Part shown: positions 7,633-16,184 of the stretch, in pieces
Layout: each line of letters opens with the position of its first letter
Position numbering within the stretch: the first letter of the stretch is position 1
Assembly (NCBI GenBank): GCA_944383785.1
Contig: CALWQV010000014.1
Coordinates: 1-44,937, forward strand
Origin: an uncultured Enterocloster sp.
GTDB taxonomy: Bacteria > Bacillota > Clostridia > Lachnospirales > Lachnospiraceae
Direction of reading: 5' to 3'
Length of the DNA stretch: 44,937 bases
Notes under the pieces: model-generated
What the model was told of the DNA's origin: nothing
Seen by the model: the letters and a program-made list of their open reading frames with translations, nothing else
Database searches by the model: none
Program-made: the position numbers and the translations under genes

Positions 7633-8460
7633 TTAGAGAGGGGTATCCGCCTGGGGCTTGGAAACAGAAATCATCCAGCTGTAAATATCCCAGCCGCTGG
7701 AATCAAGGGCCTGACGGGTGGCCGCTCCGTGATCTGCTCCATGCTGAACATCTACCCAGGATTGGCCACCGGCGGCGATTATGGCATCGCGGGCTGTCTC
7801 CGCCTTTTGAATGGCTGTTTCCTCGTCTTCAATGAACATCCAGACCGGAACGTTCTTTAACGCCGCCGCCCAGCTGTCCTCCCACTTGGCGATAGGGCAT
7901 TGGATATGGTAGGGGACAATGCCTGTGATGCAGGAGAACACATCGGGGTGATGGGCCGCGATCTGGATGGAAGCATCCGCTCCCATGCTGCATCCCGCAA
8001 GGCTGATGCGGCTGCGGTCAATCTGATAGGCATCAGCTACTGCATTAACCAGCTCCAGAAGGGAGCTTTCGACAGCTGGCCACATCCCCTTCGAACCGAG
8101 ATCATACTCTGGCGGAAGCAGGGGAGCCAGAATGTAAGCGCCTTCCTTCTTAGCTGCCTGGTCCATAAGATCCACGAAAACCTTATTCTTTCCCAGATTC
8201 TTCAGATCCAGTGTGCCGTGCCCATGGAGATAAACAATCATCGCCATGTTTTCTGTGGGGTTCTTCGGGGAATAGAGATAATATTGGAAGTTGTCCAGCT
8301 GGCTAGTCTTCACAGAATTGCTGCTGAGGCTGGCCGAAACCTTCGTCCCTGCCGCGGCTGAACTTCCTCCTGCAGCCTCGCCTGGCCCTGCGGCATATGC
8401 AGGAAATACGCATAAAAGCGCCAGCAGCAGGGCAGCCGCCCGTTTGATTACTTTTTTCAT
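7633..8460 (-). CDS. Secreted alpha/beta hydrolase (esterase-like)
   Basis: A 275-residue protein with a clear signal peptide (MKKVIKRAAALLLALLCVFPAYA, cleavage near AYA-A) and an alpha/beta hydrolase fold: IVYLHGHGT (oxyanion region), the nucleophile elbow AGCSMGAD with the active Ser, a probable acidic residue in MFIEDEE, and the His in QHGADHGAATR. It resembles the esterase/PHB-depolymerase-like and dienelactone-hydrolase-like groups. The mature protein lacks a membrane anchor or lipobox, so secretion to the outside is likely. It is monocistronic and divergent from the EF-G-like gene. The substrate cannot be deduced. Confidence 0.8.
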   Translation of the reverse strand: MKKVIKRAAALLLALLCVFPAYAAGPGEAAGGSSAAAGTKVSASLSSNSVKTSQLDNFQYYLYSPKNPTENMAMIVYLHGHGTLDLKNLGKNKVFVDLMDQAAKKEGAYILAPLLPPEYDLGSKGMWPAVESSLLELVNAVADAYQIDRSRISLAGCSMGADASIQIAAHHPDVFSCITGIVPYHIQCPIAKWEDSWAAALKNVPVWMFIEDEETAIQKAETARDAIIAAGGQSWVDVQHGADHGAATRQALDSSGWDIYSWMISVSKPQADTPL

Positions 8461-8493
8461 ACGCTACCTCCAAACGATATATTTTATGATTCC

Positions 8494-8522
8494 AATATAG
8501 CATAAAGGAAAAATGGCATCAA
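8494..8522 (-). promoter_or_regulatory. Promoter of the secreted hydrolase gene
   Basis: On the minus strand TTGATG (complement 8517-8522), a 17-base spacer and TATATT (complement 8494-8499) lie about 34 bases before the start codon. Confidence 0.65.
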
Positions 8523-8571
8523 GAGCCTGTAAAAAACTGTAAAGACAAATTAGCCAAATTAAATAAAAACC

Positions 8572-8600
8572 TTGAAATATTCTGGAAAATTTAGTAGAAT
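8572..8600 (+). promoter_or_regulatory. Promoter of the EF-G-like gene
   Basis: TTGAAA (8572-8577), a 17-base spacer and TAGAAT (8595-8600) precede the gene by 70 bases. The 11-base sequence ATAGACCCATG occurs twice in the leader (8599-8609 and 8623-8633); its meaning is unclear. Confidence 0.7.
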
Positions 8601-8670
8601 AGACCCATGAAATCAGAATCCCATAGACCCATGCTTTGTGTTTATGGCGATCGTCCAAGGAGGGAAGTTT

Positions 8671-10764
8671 ATGAACGTTTATGGTACTAGGCAAATCCGC
8701 AACGTTGTATTGCTCGGCCACGGAGGGGCAGGCAAGACGACAGTTGCGGAGGCAATGGCGTTTCTGACCGGCGTTACAAAACGTATGGGAAAGGTGCCCG
8801 ATGGCAATACCATCAGCGACTACGACAAGGAAGAGATTAAGAGACAGTTTTCCATCTCCACCACTTTGATCCCCCTGGAGTACCAGGGAGAGAATGGCCC
8901 CATTAAGATCAATCTGCTGGACACCCCCGGATATTTTGACTTTGTTGGAGAAGTGGAAGAGGCCATCAGCGTTGCGGATGCAGCGATTATTGTAGTGAAC
9001 TGCAAGGCAGGAATCGAGCCCGGCACAGAGAAAGCCTGGGAGATGTGCGAAAAGTACCGCCTGCCCCGTTTGATTTTTGTGACCAACATGGATGACGACC
9101 ATGCCAGCTACCGCGAGCTGGTTGTGAAGCTGGAGACCAGGTTCGGACGTAAGATCGCTCCTTTCCAGCTGCCGATTCGTGAAAATGAAAAATTCGTGGG
9201 CTTTGTCAATGTGGTGAAGATGGCTGGCCGCCGCTTTACCAACTACAGCGATTACGAGGAGTGCCCCATCCCGGATTATGTTCAGAAGAACTTGACCATC
9301 GCCAGGGACGCTCTGATGGAGGCTGTGGCAGAGACCAGTGAGGAATATATGGAGCGCTATTTCCTGGGCGAAGAGTTTACCCAGGAGGAGATTTCCGCCG
9401 CTTTAAGATCCCATGTGATCGAGGGCGACATTGTCCCGGTGATGATGGGCTCTGGAATCAACTGCCAGGGCTTTAAGGTGCTTTTACAGGCCATCGACAA
9501 GTATTTCCCGTCGCCGGATCATTTCGAGTGTATCGGCGTGGACGTTTCCACCGGAGAGCGCTTTACCGCCAAGTACAACGATGATGTGAACCTGTCCGCC
9601 CGTGTATTTAAGACCATCGTAGATCCATTTATCGGAAAATATTCCCTGATGAAGATCTGCACCGGAACCTTAAAGGGCGATACCACCGTTTACAATGTAA
9701 ATAAGGACACAGAGGAAAAGATCGGCAAGGTTTATATCCTTCGGGGCAAGGATCAGATCGAGGTTCCTGAGCTGAAGGCAGGAGACATCGGCGCGGTGGC
9801 GAAGCTGACCGTGACCCAGACCGGCGATACCATGGCGGTGCGCACGGCTCCCATCGTGTACCACAAGCCTCAGATTTCCACTCCTTATACCTATATGGCT
9901 TACAAGGCCGCTAACAAGGGCGAGGACGACAAGGTTTCCACCGCTCTCTCCCGCATGATGGAAGAGGATCTGACCTTAAAGGTTGTAAATGACGCGGAGA
10001 ACCGCCAGTCCCTGCTATACGGCATCGGCGACCAGCAGTTAGAGGTGGTAGTCAGCAAGCTGCAGACCCGCTATAAAGTGGATGTGGTGTTAAGCAAGCC
10101 CAAGTTCGCCTTCCGGGAGACCATTCGCAAGAAGGTAAAGGTTCAGGGCAAGCATAAGAAGCAGTCCGGCGGACACGGCCAGTACGGCGATGTTATCATG
10201 GAGTTTGAGCCCTCCGGTGATCTGGAGACGCCATACGTATTTGAGGAGAAGGTATTCGGTGGTTCCGTGCCCAAGAACTACTTCCCCGCTGTTGAGAAGG
10301 GACTGCAGGAATGCGTCCTTAAGGGACCGCTGGCCGGATATCCAGTGGTGGGACTGAAGGCTACCCTGTTAGACGGTTCCTATCATCCGGTGGATTCCTC
10401 CGAGATGGCCTTTAAGATGGCTACCATCCTGGCCTTTAAGCAGGGCTTTATGGATGCTAACCCGGTTCTGCTAGAGCCCATCGCCTCCCTGAAGGTGACA
10501 GTGCCGGATAAGTTTACCGGCGATGTAATGGGAGATCTGAACCGCAGGAGAGGAAGAGTGCTGGGTATGAATTCCGATCACCACGGTAAGCAGATCATTG
10601 AGGCGGACGTGCCTATGTCCGAGCTGTTCGGCTACAACACCGACCTGCGGTCCATGACCGGAGGCATCGGCGTGTACTCCTATGAATTCAGTCGTTACGA
10701 GCAGGCTCCCGGCGATGTGCAGAAACGCGAAGTGGAAGCGAGAGCAGCAGCCAAGGAAGAGTAA
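8671..10764 (+). CDS. Elongation factor G-like GTPase (EF-G paralogue)
   Basis: A 697-residue translation-factor GTPase with the EF-G domain order: GTPase domain with P-loop GHGGAGKTT (about 16-24), DTPG (G3), and TNMD in place of the usual NKMD at G4, then the beta-barrel domain II, domains III and IV (QSGGHGQYGDVIMEFEP) and domain V (SYHPVDSSEMAFKMA). Canonical EF-G has AHIDAGKTT at the P-loop; GHGGAGKTT marks the EF-G-like clade found beside the true fusA in many bacteria. A weak in-frame ATG lies at 8638; the ATG at 8671 is chosen because AAGGAGGG precedes it. No rpsL, rpsG or tuf gene is adjacent, which supports a paralogue rather than fusA. The role is uncertain. Confidence 0.9.
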   Translation: MNVYGTRQIRNVVLLGHGGAGKTTVAEAMAFLTGVTKRMGKVPDGNTISDYDKEEIKRQFSISTTLIPLEYQGENGPIKINLLDTPGYFDFVGEVEEAISVADAAIIVVNCKAGIEPGTEKAWEMCEKYRLPRLIFVTNMDDDHASYRELVVKLETRFGRKIAPFQLPIRENEKFVGFVNVVKMAGRRFTNYSDYEECPIPDYVQKNLTIARDALMEAVAETSEEYMERYFLGEEFTQEEISAALRSHVIEGDIVPVMMGSGINCQGFKVLLQAIDKYFPSPDHFECIGVDVSTGERFTAKYNDDVNLSARVFKTIVDPFIGKYSLMKICTGTLKGDTTVYNVNKDTEEKIGKVYILRGKDQIEVPELKAGDIGAVAKLTVTQTGDTMAVRTAPIVYHKPQISTPYTYMAYKAANKGEDDKVSTALSRMMEEDLTLKVVNDAENRQSLLYGIGDQQLEVVVSKLQTRYKVDVVLSKPKFAFRETIRKKVKVQGKHKKQSGGHGQYGDVIMEFEPSGDLETPYVFEEKVFGGSVPKNYFPAVEKGLQECVLKGPLAGYPVVGLKATLLDGSYHPVDSSEMAFKMATILAFKQGFMDANPVLLEPIASLKVTVPDKFTGDVMGDLNRRRGRVLGMNSDHHGKQIIEADVPMSELFGYNTDLRSMTGGIGVYSYEFSRYEQAPGDVQKREVEARAAAKEE

Positions 10765-10774
10765 GAGGATTTTC

Positions 10775-10803
10775 GGAGTCGGAGGGGGTCTTCCACCGAC
10801 TCC
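10775..10803 (+). terminator. Probable terminator after the EF-G-like gene
   Basis: GGAGTCGG and CCGACTCC form an 8-bp perfect stem with a 13-base loop, followed by a short GTTTC; the T-run is weak. Confidence 0.55.
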
Positions 10804-10925
10804 GTTTCATCCGAGGAAAGATGTTCTGAGGGAAAAACAACTATTTGTTGCATTTGTCACAGAAACTTGTCTTATGATGTGGTAGGATGAGAGCATAAAA
10901 ATTGATGATTTAGGAGGAAAGTTCG

Positions 10926-11090
10926 ATGAAGAAATATGTATGCGATGTCTGTGGATATATCTATGATCCCGAGGTTGGCGATCCCGATAACGGAGTAGAG
11001 CCCGGAACTGCCTTCGAGGATGTTCCCGAGGATTGGGTATGCCCCCTGTGCTCTGTGGGGAAGGATCAGTTTTCTGTCGTAGAGGACTAG
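10926..11090 (+). CDS. Rubredoxin
   Basis: A 54-residue rubredoxin. It has the two iron-binding knuckles C6-D-V-C9-G and C39-P-L-C42, the aromatic residues Tyr4, Tyr11, Tyr13 and Trp37, and the usual length for a one-iron rubredoxin. It would carry single electrons in the cytoplasm of an anaerobe, for example to a rubrerythrin, superoxide reductase or flavodiiron protein, none of which is present here. AGGAGG (10912-10917) precedes the ATG by 8 bases. A possible extended -10 (TGGTAGGAT, 10880-10888) has no good -35. A terminator follows directly, so the gene is transcribed alone or with a short leader. Confidence 0.95.
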   Translation: MKKYVCDVCGYIYDPEVGDPDNGVEPGTAFEDVPEDWVCPLCSVGKDQFSVVED

Positions 11091-11108
11091 AAACAGCTGT
11101 TAGAAAAA

Positions 11109-11144
11109 GGCCTTCGCCGGTCAAAAGGCCGGGAGGGCTTTTTT
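11109..11144 (+). terminator. Rho-independent terminator after rubredoxin
   Basis: GGCCTTCGCCGG pairs with CCGGGAGGGC (one mismatch) and is followed by six T residues. Confidence 0.8.
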
Positions 11145-11192
11145 GCATCCTGGTTGTGTCTATATTTTTTAGTATAGTATTGTTTGAATAGG

Positions 11193-11221
11193 TTGTAAAA
11201 TACAGAATTTTCGACTATAAT
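11193..11221 (+). promoter_or_regulatory. Strong sigma-A promoter of the zinc-ribbon operon
   Basis: TTGTAA (11193-11198), a 17-base spacer and a consensus TATAAT (11216-11221) lie 61 bases before the first gene. No other strong promoter is seen before 21249, so this promoter probably drives all eight genes. Confidence 0.8.
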
Positions 11222-11236
11222 TTAGGATAAAGTATC

Positions 11237-11264
11237 CGGGACTTAAAAAATATATTTCGTCCCG
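11237..11264 (+). promoter_or_regulatory. Hairpin in the 5' leader abutting the Shine-Dalgarno
   Basis: CGGGAC (11237-11242) and GTCCCG (11259-11264) form a perfect 6-bp stem with an A/U-rich 16-base loop. The ribosome site GAGGAGGGAG begins at the next base (about 11264). Such a placement could stabilise the mRNA 5' end or modulate ribosome access. Confidence 0.6.
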
Positions 11265-11281
11265 AGGAGGGAGACTAAGAG

Positions 11282-13759
11282 ATGAGATGTAAGAATTGCA
11301 TGACCGAGGTAGAAGAGGGTACTTTGTTCTGCCCGGAATGCGGAGCCAGAATGGATCAGGATTCAGACAAGACCGTTGTGCTGTCGGATGAGGATGAGAT
11401 GGAGGACGAGCCAGCCCCGGCTCCTGTTCCGCCGGTAAGGCCGGAAAAGAAGGCGGCGCCGCAGCCGGAAGCTTCTCAGCCTAAAGAGGAGAAGAGCGAC
11501 TTCGTCTATTGCCCCAACTGCGGCAGCAAGTTAGAGAGCGATGCGGCTTTCTGCGGAGAGTGCGGTTATAATATGAAGGAGGATCAGCCCAAGGAGCCGG
11601 AGAGAGCGCCGGAGCCGGTTTATACACCGCCCCAGCCTGCGCCCGCTAAGCCCCAGCCTGCGGCGGATGAGCCGGAGTTTTCTTACTGCCCCAACTGCGG
11701 AAACCGGGTGGAGCCTGATGCGGCCTTCTGTGAATTCTGCGGTTATAATATGAAGGAAGAGACGGCCTCTTCCCAGCCTGCACCCGAGCCGGTTCAGGAG
11801 AGCAATGTGATTTACTGCCCCAACTGCGGACAGAAATCAGACGGCAGTTCCATGTACTGCGAGGCCTGCGGAGCCCGCTTGGATGGAAAGGAAGAGAAGA
11901 AGGGAAAGAAGGCCGGCAGCTCTTTAAAGGGGGTTAAGCTTCCCATTGTGCCCATTGTGGCAGGCGTGGCCGGAGTCGCTGTTGTGGCGGCAGTAGGCTT
12001 TTTGGTGATTCCGAAAATTTTCGGGGGATCTTCCGGCGACGTGCCAAAGGAGCTGTTCTACCTGAAGGATGATGCCCTTTACGGCGTCAGCCTGAAGAAT
12101 TCCAAGCAGGAGCCGGTGGAGTATACGGATGAGCTGGGTTCCGGCGCTTCAAGCGTTCTGGCTGTGACACCCCAGATCAGCAAGAACGGCAAGTACCGCT
12201 TCTTTGTAGAGGATGCGGAGTACGATTCCAATACGGGCGCTGTGGTTTATGATCTGTACTACCAGAAGGGCAAGGATGATCCGGAGCGGATCGAGACCTC
12301 CGTGGAAGGGGCCTACCATCTGACGGACGATAACCATGTGATCTATCGGAAGAACGGAAGCCTTTACATCAGCGACTTAAAGGATGAGGAAAAGATCGAT
12401 TCCGATGTGGTAGACTTCTACATAGACGAGGATGAAAAGAATATTCTTTGGTGTGTGGACGCGGGAGATGAGTTCGGCTACGACTTATACTACCGGGATC
12501 TGGCCATGAAGAAGGATGAGGTCAAGATCGAAAGCGACGCTCAGATCGTAGCGAGAAATGGCGACATGAGCAAGATTCTGTTAAATAAGGACGGATCTCT
12601 TTACCTGGTAAGGAACCAGGAAGAGAGCGAGAAGGTGGCCAGCGATGTGGCCATCGTTTACTCCGTTGACCTGGAGAAGGAGACATTCTTCTACACCAGG
12701 TATGTGGAGAGCACTGCTAGCGCCATGGACTATGTGGAGGACGACCTGGCCGCCTCTGACGCCCAGATTACGGAACCGAACCGCGCCGACTATGAGCGCC
12801 AGGAGCCCAGCTATTTTGGTATGACCCGGACGGTGGTGGACGATGCCTACTACGATGCTATGGATGCCTATGAAGAGAAGGAGAACAGGGACTGGCTGCG
12901 GGAATCTCTGGCAACTCAGGAGATTGACAACAGCTACACGGAGCTTTACTACGTGGCTGAGGGCCAGGAGACCCTTGTGACCGATCATTTGATGGATGTG
13001 ATTTCTTCTGCTACCGTCAACTCGTCTACGAGGGAGAAGAATAAGGATTTCGGCTCCTACCTGCTCTACACCAAGGTTAATCCGGAAAATGTCAGTGTGA
13101 AGTTTTCTCAGATTGAGAGCGTGGGCGATGTAACATCCAAGGTCTACGAAAGCATGAGCGGAGAAGCGGAAACCTATGTATACGCAGGCGGCCAGGAAGC
13201 AGCTGTGGATATGGACGATATGAGCATGATCGACCGGGATTTAGATGTAAAGAACAATCGGCTCTATCTGCTGATGGTGGATACTGAAAAGGGAGATACG
13301 GAAGGAGATCTGGTATCCGTCAGCCTGGCCTCTAAGAGCTTGGGGGCTGTGGAAGAGCATGACAGCGACGTAACCAGTCTGGAGGCAGTGGTAGATGGAA
13401 CGCTCTATTACACGAAGGATGTAAACGACCGGGGCGTAGGCGATTTGTACCGCGATGGGGAAAATGTGCTCAGCGACGTCCTGCAGTATTCTGTGGAGGC
13501 GATCCCGGACAGCAGCGCGGTGCTCTGCACCACAGATCCGGACCGGGGCTCCCGCATCGGAACCCTGACCCTCTTAAAGAAAAAGGGAGAGGGAGAGGAA
13601 CTGGCGGACGGCGTATATCAGTTCCACGCCTTTGACGAGAAGAATATCGCCATCCTTGCGGACTACAGCGAGAACCGGGATCGGGGCGATCTGCTGTACT
13701 ATAAGGGCAAGGAGCCTTATGTAATCGACACAGATGTTACCATGTTTTTTGCCCACTAA
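11282..13759 (+). CDS. Membrane protein with four zinc ribbons and a large extracellular beta-rich domain
   Basis: An 825-residue protein with four CxxC-x(10)-CxxC zinc ribbons at residues 3-20, 77-94, 136-153 and 179-196, separated by Pro/Glu-rich linkers. Ribbons two and three are near copies (shared AAFC, GYNMKE), an internal duplication. A basic stretch (KEEKKGKKAGSSLKGVK) is followed by one membrane helix at about 221-243. By the positive-inside rule the ribbons are cytoplasmic and residues 245-825 are outside. The outer part consists of repeated short beta segments with Tyr-Asp pairs (DLYYRD, LYLVRN, TLYYTKDV, DLLYYKG), resembling a beta-propeller such as the DUF5050 type. It is first in an eight-gene operon. 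I do not recognise a named family for the whole protein; an envelope sensor or scaffold is an inference. Confidence 0.8.
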   Translation: MRCKNCMTEVEEGTLFCPECGARMDQDSDKTVVLSDEDEMEDEPAPAPVPPVRPEKKAAPQPEASQPKEEKSDFVYCPNCGSKLESDAAFCGECGYNMKEDQPKEPERAPEPVYTPPQPAPAKPQPAADEPEFSYCPNCGNRVEPDAAFCEFCGYNMKEETASSQPAPEPVQESNVIYCPNCGQKSDGSSMYCEACGARLDGKEEKKGKKAGSSLKGVKLPIVPIVAGVAGVAVVAAVGFLVIPKIFGGSSGDVPKELFYLKDDALYGVSLKNSKQEPVEYTDELGSGASSVLAVTPQISKNGKYRFFVEDAEYDSNTGAVVYDLYYQKGKDDPERIETSVEGAYHLTDDNHVIYRKNGSLYISDLKDEEKIDSDVVDFYIDEDEKNILWCVDAGDEFGYDLYYRDLAMKKDEVKIESDAQIVARNGDMSKILLNKDGSLYLVRNQEESEKVASDVAIVYSVDLEKETFFYTRYVESTASAMDYVEDDLAASDAQITEPNRADYERQEPSYFGMTRTVVDDAYYDAMDAYEEKENRDWLRESLATQEIDNSYTELYYVAEGQETLVTDHLMDVISSATVNSSTREKNKDFGSYLLYTKVNPENVSVKFSQIESVGDVTSKVYESMSGEAETYVYAGGQEAAVDMDDMSMIDRDLDVKNNRLYLLMVDTEKGDTEGDLVSVSLASKSLGAVEEHDSDVTSLEAVVDGTLYYTKDVNDRGVGDLYRDGENVLSDVLQYSVEAIPDSSAVLCTTDPDRGSRIGTLTLLKKKGEGEELADGVYQFHAFDEKNIAILADYSENRDRGDLLYYKGKEPYVIDTDVTMFFAH

Positions 13760-13793
13760 TCGCGTTTGATGATACAGGGGAGGTGTGAGAGGG

Positions 13794-14750
13794 ATGATTT
13801 GTCCAAAATGCGGAGCAAACTTATCGGATGGAGCCAGGTTCTGCCCGAAGTGCGGTTCTAAAATCGACGGCCCCTCAGGAAAGGCCGGCAAGCAGAAGCC
13901 TGCGAAACAGCCTGCCAAGAGGCCGCCGGAGCGAAGAGGCGCGCCTGAGCCGGAGCGGTATGAGGCCCCGGAGCCCTACAGGGAACCAAAGAAAAAAGGG
14001 GCGCCCATCGGGCTGATTATACTCATGATCATCCTCTTGCTTGCCGTAGCGGGGGGCGGCGGCTTCGTCGCCTACCGCTTCATAAGCGGCGGCTGGGGTA
14101 CGGAATCGTCTTCGCAGAAGGATGAAGAGAACGACGAAAAGGACGAGGAAGAAGAGGAAGAGACGCAGGAGGAAGAGACAGAAGAGGGAATAGAGGAAGA
14201 AACAGAGGCGGCGGAGGAGACGGAATCCTTCTGGTCAGACAGCCCCTTTGAAGCCAATGGAGCTACTTCAGCTGTGGAAACCACCGCTCCCAGCACCACC
14301 AGTGCCTGGGGAAGCAATTCTACCGGCACCACCAGCGCCTGGGGGAATAATCCTACCAACACCACCAGCGCCTGGGGGAATAATCCTACCAACACCACCA
14401 ATGCCTGGGACAACAATCCTTCCAATTCCACCACGGCGGCAAGCACCCTTCCGGCGGCCACAGGGACAGGAGGCTATATTCTGCCGGACAGCAGCTCCCG
14501 TCAGCTGACCGCCAGCGACCTGGTGGGGCTTACCTCAGAGCAGCTGCGGATTGCCAGAAACGAGATTTATGCCCGTCACGGACGGAAGTTTAACGATGAT
14601 GAGCTTCAGGCCTATTTCAACAGCCAGACTTGGTATAACGGCACCATTGAGCCAAATCAGTTTGACGATATGTCTCTGCTCAGCGAGATCGAGCGGAAGA
14701 ATCTGGAAGTAATTAAAGATCGGGAAGCAGTTGTAAACGGTACAAATTAA
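13794..14750 (+). CDS. Zinc-ribbon membrane protein with extracellular YARHG domain
   Basis: A 318-residue protein: zinc ribbon at residues 3-20 (MICPKCGANL and FCPKCG), Lys/Pro-rich linker, one membrane helix at about 71-96, acidic Glu/Asp stretch 110-145, four 11-residue repeats of the form TTSAWGNNPTN (168-213), and a C-terminal YARHG domain (about 238-312, with IARNEIYARHGRKF and YFNSQTWY). YARHG domains (Pfam PF13308) are extracellular and probably bind cell-wall or sugar ligands. The start at 13794 is preferred over GTG at 13785 because GGGGAGG lies about 10 bases upstream. It follows the first operon gene by 34 bases. Function unknown. Confidence 0.8.
   Translation: MICPKCGANLSDGARFCPKCGSKIDGPSGKAGKQKPAKQPAKRPPERRGAPEPERYEAPEPYREPKKKGAPIGLIILMIILLLAVAGGGGFVAYRFISGGWGTESSSQKDEENDEKDEEEEEETQEEETEEGIEEETEAAEETESFWSDSPFEANGATSAVETTAPSTTSAWGSNSTGTTSAWGNNPTNTTSAWGNNPTNTTNAWDNNPSNSTTAASTLPAATGTGGYILPDSSSRQLTASDLVGLTSEQLRIARNEIYARHGRKFNDDELQAYFNSQTWYNGTIEPNQFDDMSLLSEIERKNLEVIKDREAVVNGTN
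14295..14426 (+). repeat. Four tandem 33-base coding repeats
   Basis: Units at 14295-14327, 14328-14360, 14361-14393 and 14394-14426 each encode 11 residues of Thr/Ser/Asn-rich linker (TTSAWGNNPTN type). The second and third units are identical over all 33 bases, which points to recent duplication or slippage and possible length variation between strains. Confidence 0.9.
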
Positions 14751-14771
14751 AGAATACAGGAGAAGAGAAAA

Positions 14772-15170
14772 ATGGCAGATTTAAAAGAATCTTTTTCAAA
14801 AGGATTAACGGCGATTAATGTAAAGACTTCTACATTTCTGGAGGCAAAAAAGATCCAGACCTATATTTCCACTTTAAATAGCGAGATCGAAGCGCTGCAG
14901 AAGGAAATCGGGCGCAGGGCCTACGAAGATTGGGAGAAGAATGGGAGTATTTCCCTCTCTAACATCGGCGAGCAGCTGATGGAGATCAGCAAGAAGAAGG
15001 AAACCATCGCTCAGCAGAAGATCGCGGCGGAGGAACTGGAGAAGAAGGAACAGCAGATTCTTGGCACGGCGGACAATCAGAAGCCCTCCAAGATTTTCTG
15101 CCCCAACTGCGGTCAGTCCTATGACGGGCCGGTAAAATTCTGCAGAAAGTGCGGAACAAAGTTACAGTAA
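14772..15170 (+). CDS. Soluble coiled-coil protein with C-terminal zinc ribbon
   Basis: A 132-residue cytoplasmic protein with no signal peptide or membrane helix. Residues 25-100 are helical with heptad-like hydrophobic spacing (ISTLNSEIEALQKEIG, LMEISKKKETIAQQKIAAEELEKKE), indicating a coiled coil. A zinc ribbon follows at the C-terminus (Cys110, 113, 124 and 127). The ribbon closely matches those of the membrane proteins in the same operon, except that here it lies at the other end of a soluble protein. This suggests an adaptor that could assemble with the cytoplasmic ribbons. It lies 21 bases after the preceding gene. No named family recognised. Confidence 0.8.
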   Translation: MADLKESFSKGLTAINVKTSTFLEAKKIQTYISTLNSEIEALQKEIGRRAYEDWEKNGSISLSNIGEQLMEISKKKETIAQQKIAAEELEKKEQQILGTADNQKPSKIFCPNCGQSYDGPVKFCRKCGTKLQ

Positions 15171-15185
15171 GATAGGGATGAAGCG

Positions 15186-16163
15186 ATGATGAAGTGTAAA
15201 TACTGCGGCGCTCCATTAAAGGAGGGCGCGAGATTCTGCCCCAGCTGCGGCAAACCGGCGGCGGGAGGCGATCCGGCGGCGAAAAAGAGGCAGGCGGCAA
15301 AGCAGCCTGCCCCGCCAAGGCAGCCTGCTCCGTCAAGGCAGCAGGTTCCGCCAAGGCAGCAGGTTCCGGAGGAACCCGAGAGGGAGCAAAAACCGAAGAA
15401 AAAGGGTAAGGGACCGCTGGTGGCGCTGCTGATCCTTCTGCTGATTGCGCTGATGGGAGCCGCCGGCTTTGTCGGCTACCGTGTGGTGACCGGCATTACC
15501 AGCTCCGACGATTCATCGGATGATGAGGATGACAAGGAGAAGGAGCCGGAGGAGGAGACAGAAGAGGCAAAAGAGGAAGAAACACAAGAGGAAGATACGA
15601 CTGCGGAGGCAGAGGCGACGGAGGAAGTGATTTGGGAAGAGCAGACGACGGAAGCTGCGGCTGAGGCGGCGGCCACCGCGGTTGCTGAAACCTCTGCGGC
15701 AGAAACGCAGCAGAATGAGACGGCAATCCACCGGTATGTTCTGGCCGTGGAGGATTGCACCTGGACCGAGGCCTATGAGAAGGCAAAGGGCGCAGGCGGC
15801 TATCTGGTTCATATCAACAGCCAGGAGGAATATGATTATCTGGTGAACGAGATCCTGGATGACGACGAAATCCGGGGGCTGAAGCTGTGGATCGGCGGAG
15901 CCAGGGCGGACGGCAATTATGAGTATCACTGGGCCAATACAGACGGAACCTTCGGAGAAGAGGTTTTAAATGGAGCCGGCTACGAGGGCTTCTGGATGGA
16001 GAATGAGCCCAGCTTCCGGGACGACTCCATCGGGCAGGATGAATATTATATGAATATCTTCTACTATAATGACCGGTGGGTCTGGAACGACGTTCCCAAC
16101 GATCTGGTGAGCGCGGTCAGCAGCTACCAGGGAACCATCGGATATATCATTGAGATTGAGTAA
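15186..16163 (+). CDS. Zinc-ribbon membrane protein with extracellular C-type-lectin-like domain
   Basis: A 325-residue protein: zinc ribbon Cys4, 7, 18 and 21; a Pro/Arg/Gln repeat linker (PPRQP, PSRQQV; about 41-62); a basic stretch; a membrane helix at about 77-97; a strongly acidic and Ala/Thr-rich stalk (106-185); and a C-terminal domain from about 188. The latter has the C-type-lectin-like pattern: YVLAVEDCTWTEAYEKAKGAGGYLVHINSQEE, then LWIGGARA, YHWANTDG, and a closing WVWNDVP before an Ile-rich strand. The usual disulfide cysteines are mostly missing, as in other bacterial versions. It probably binds a ligand at the cell surface. Start could be either of two adjacent ATGs (15186 or 15189). 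It lies 15 bases after its neighbour. Confidence 0.8.
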   Translation: MMKCKYCGAPLKEGARFCPSCGKPAAGGDPAAKKRQAAKQPAPPRQPAPSRQQVPPRQQVPEEPEREQKPKKKGKGPLVALLILLLIALMGAAGFVGYRVVTGITSSDDSSDDEDDKEKEPEEETEEAKEEETQEEDTTAEAEATEEVIWEEQTTEAAAEAAATAVAETSAAETQQNETAIHRYVLAVEDCTWTEAYEKAKGAGGYLVHINSQEEYDYLVNEILDDDEIRGLKLWIGGARADGNYEYHWANTDGTFGEEVLNGAGYEGFWMENEPSFRDDSIGQDEYYMNIFYYNDRWVWNDVPNDLVSAVSSYQGTIGYIIEIE

Positions 16164-16184
16164 AGCAGAACAAGACGGACAGAA

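Noticed and set aside
14295-14426. Regular repeats considered as a CRISPR array.
   Set aside because: Units are contiguous, in frame and without unique spacers, so they are protein-coding tandem repeats.
14072-14461. Minus-strand frame rich in Val, Leu and Ser opposite the YARHG protein.
   Set aside because: It is the complement of the acidic stretch and tandem repeats; low-complexity DNA keeps several frames open.
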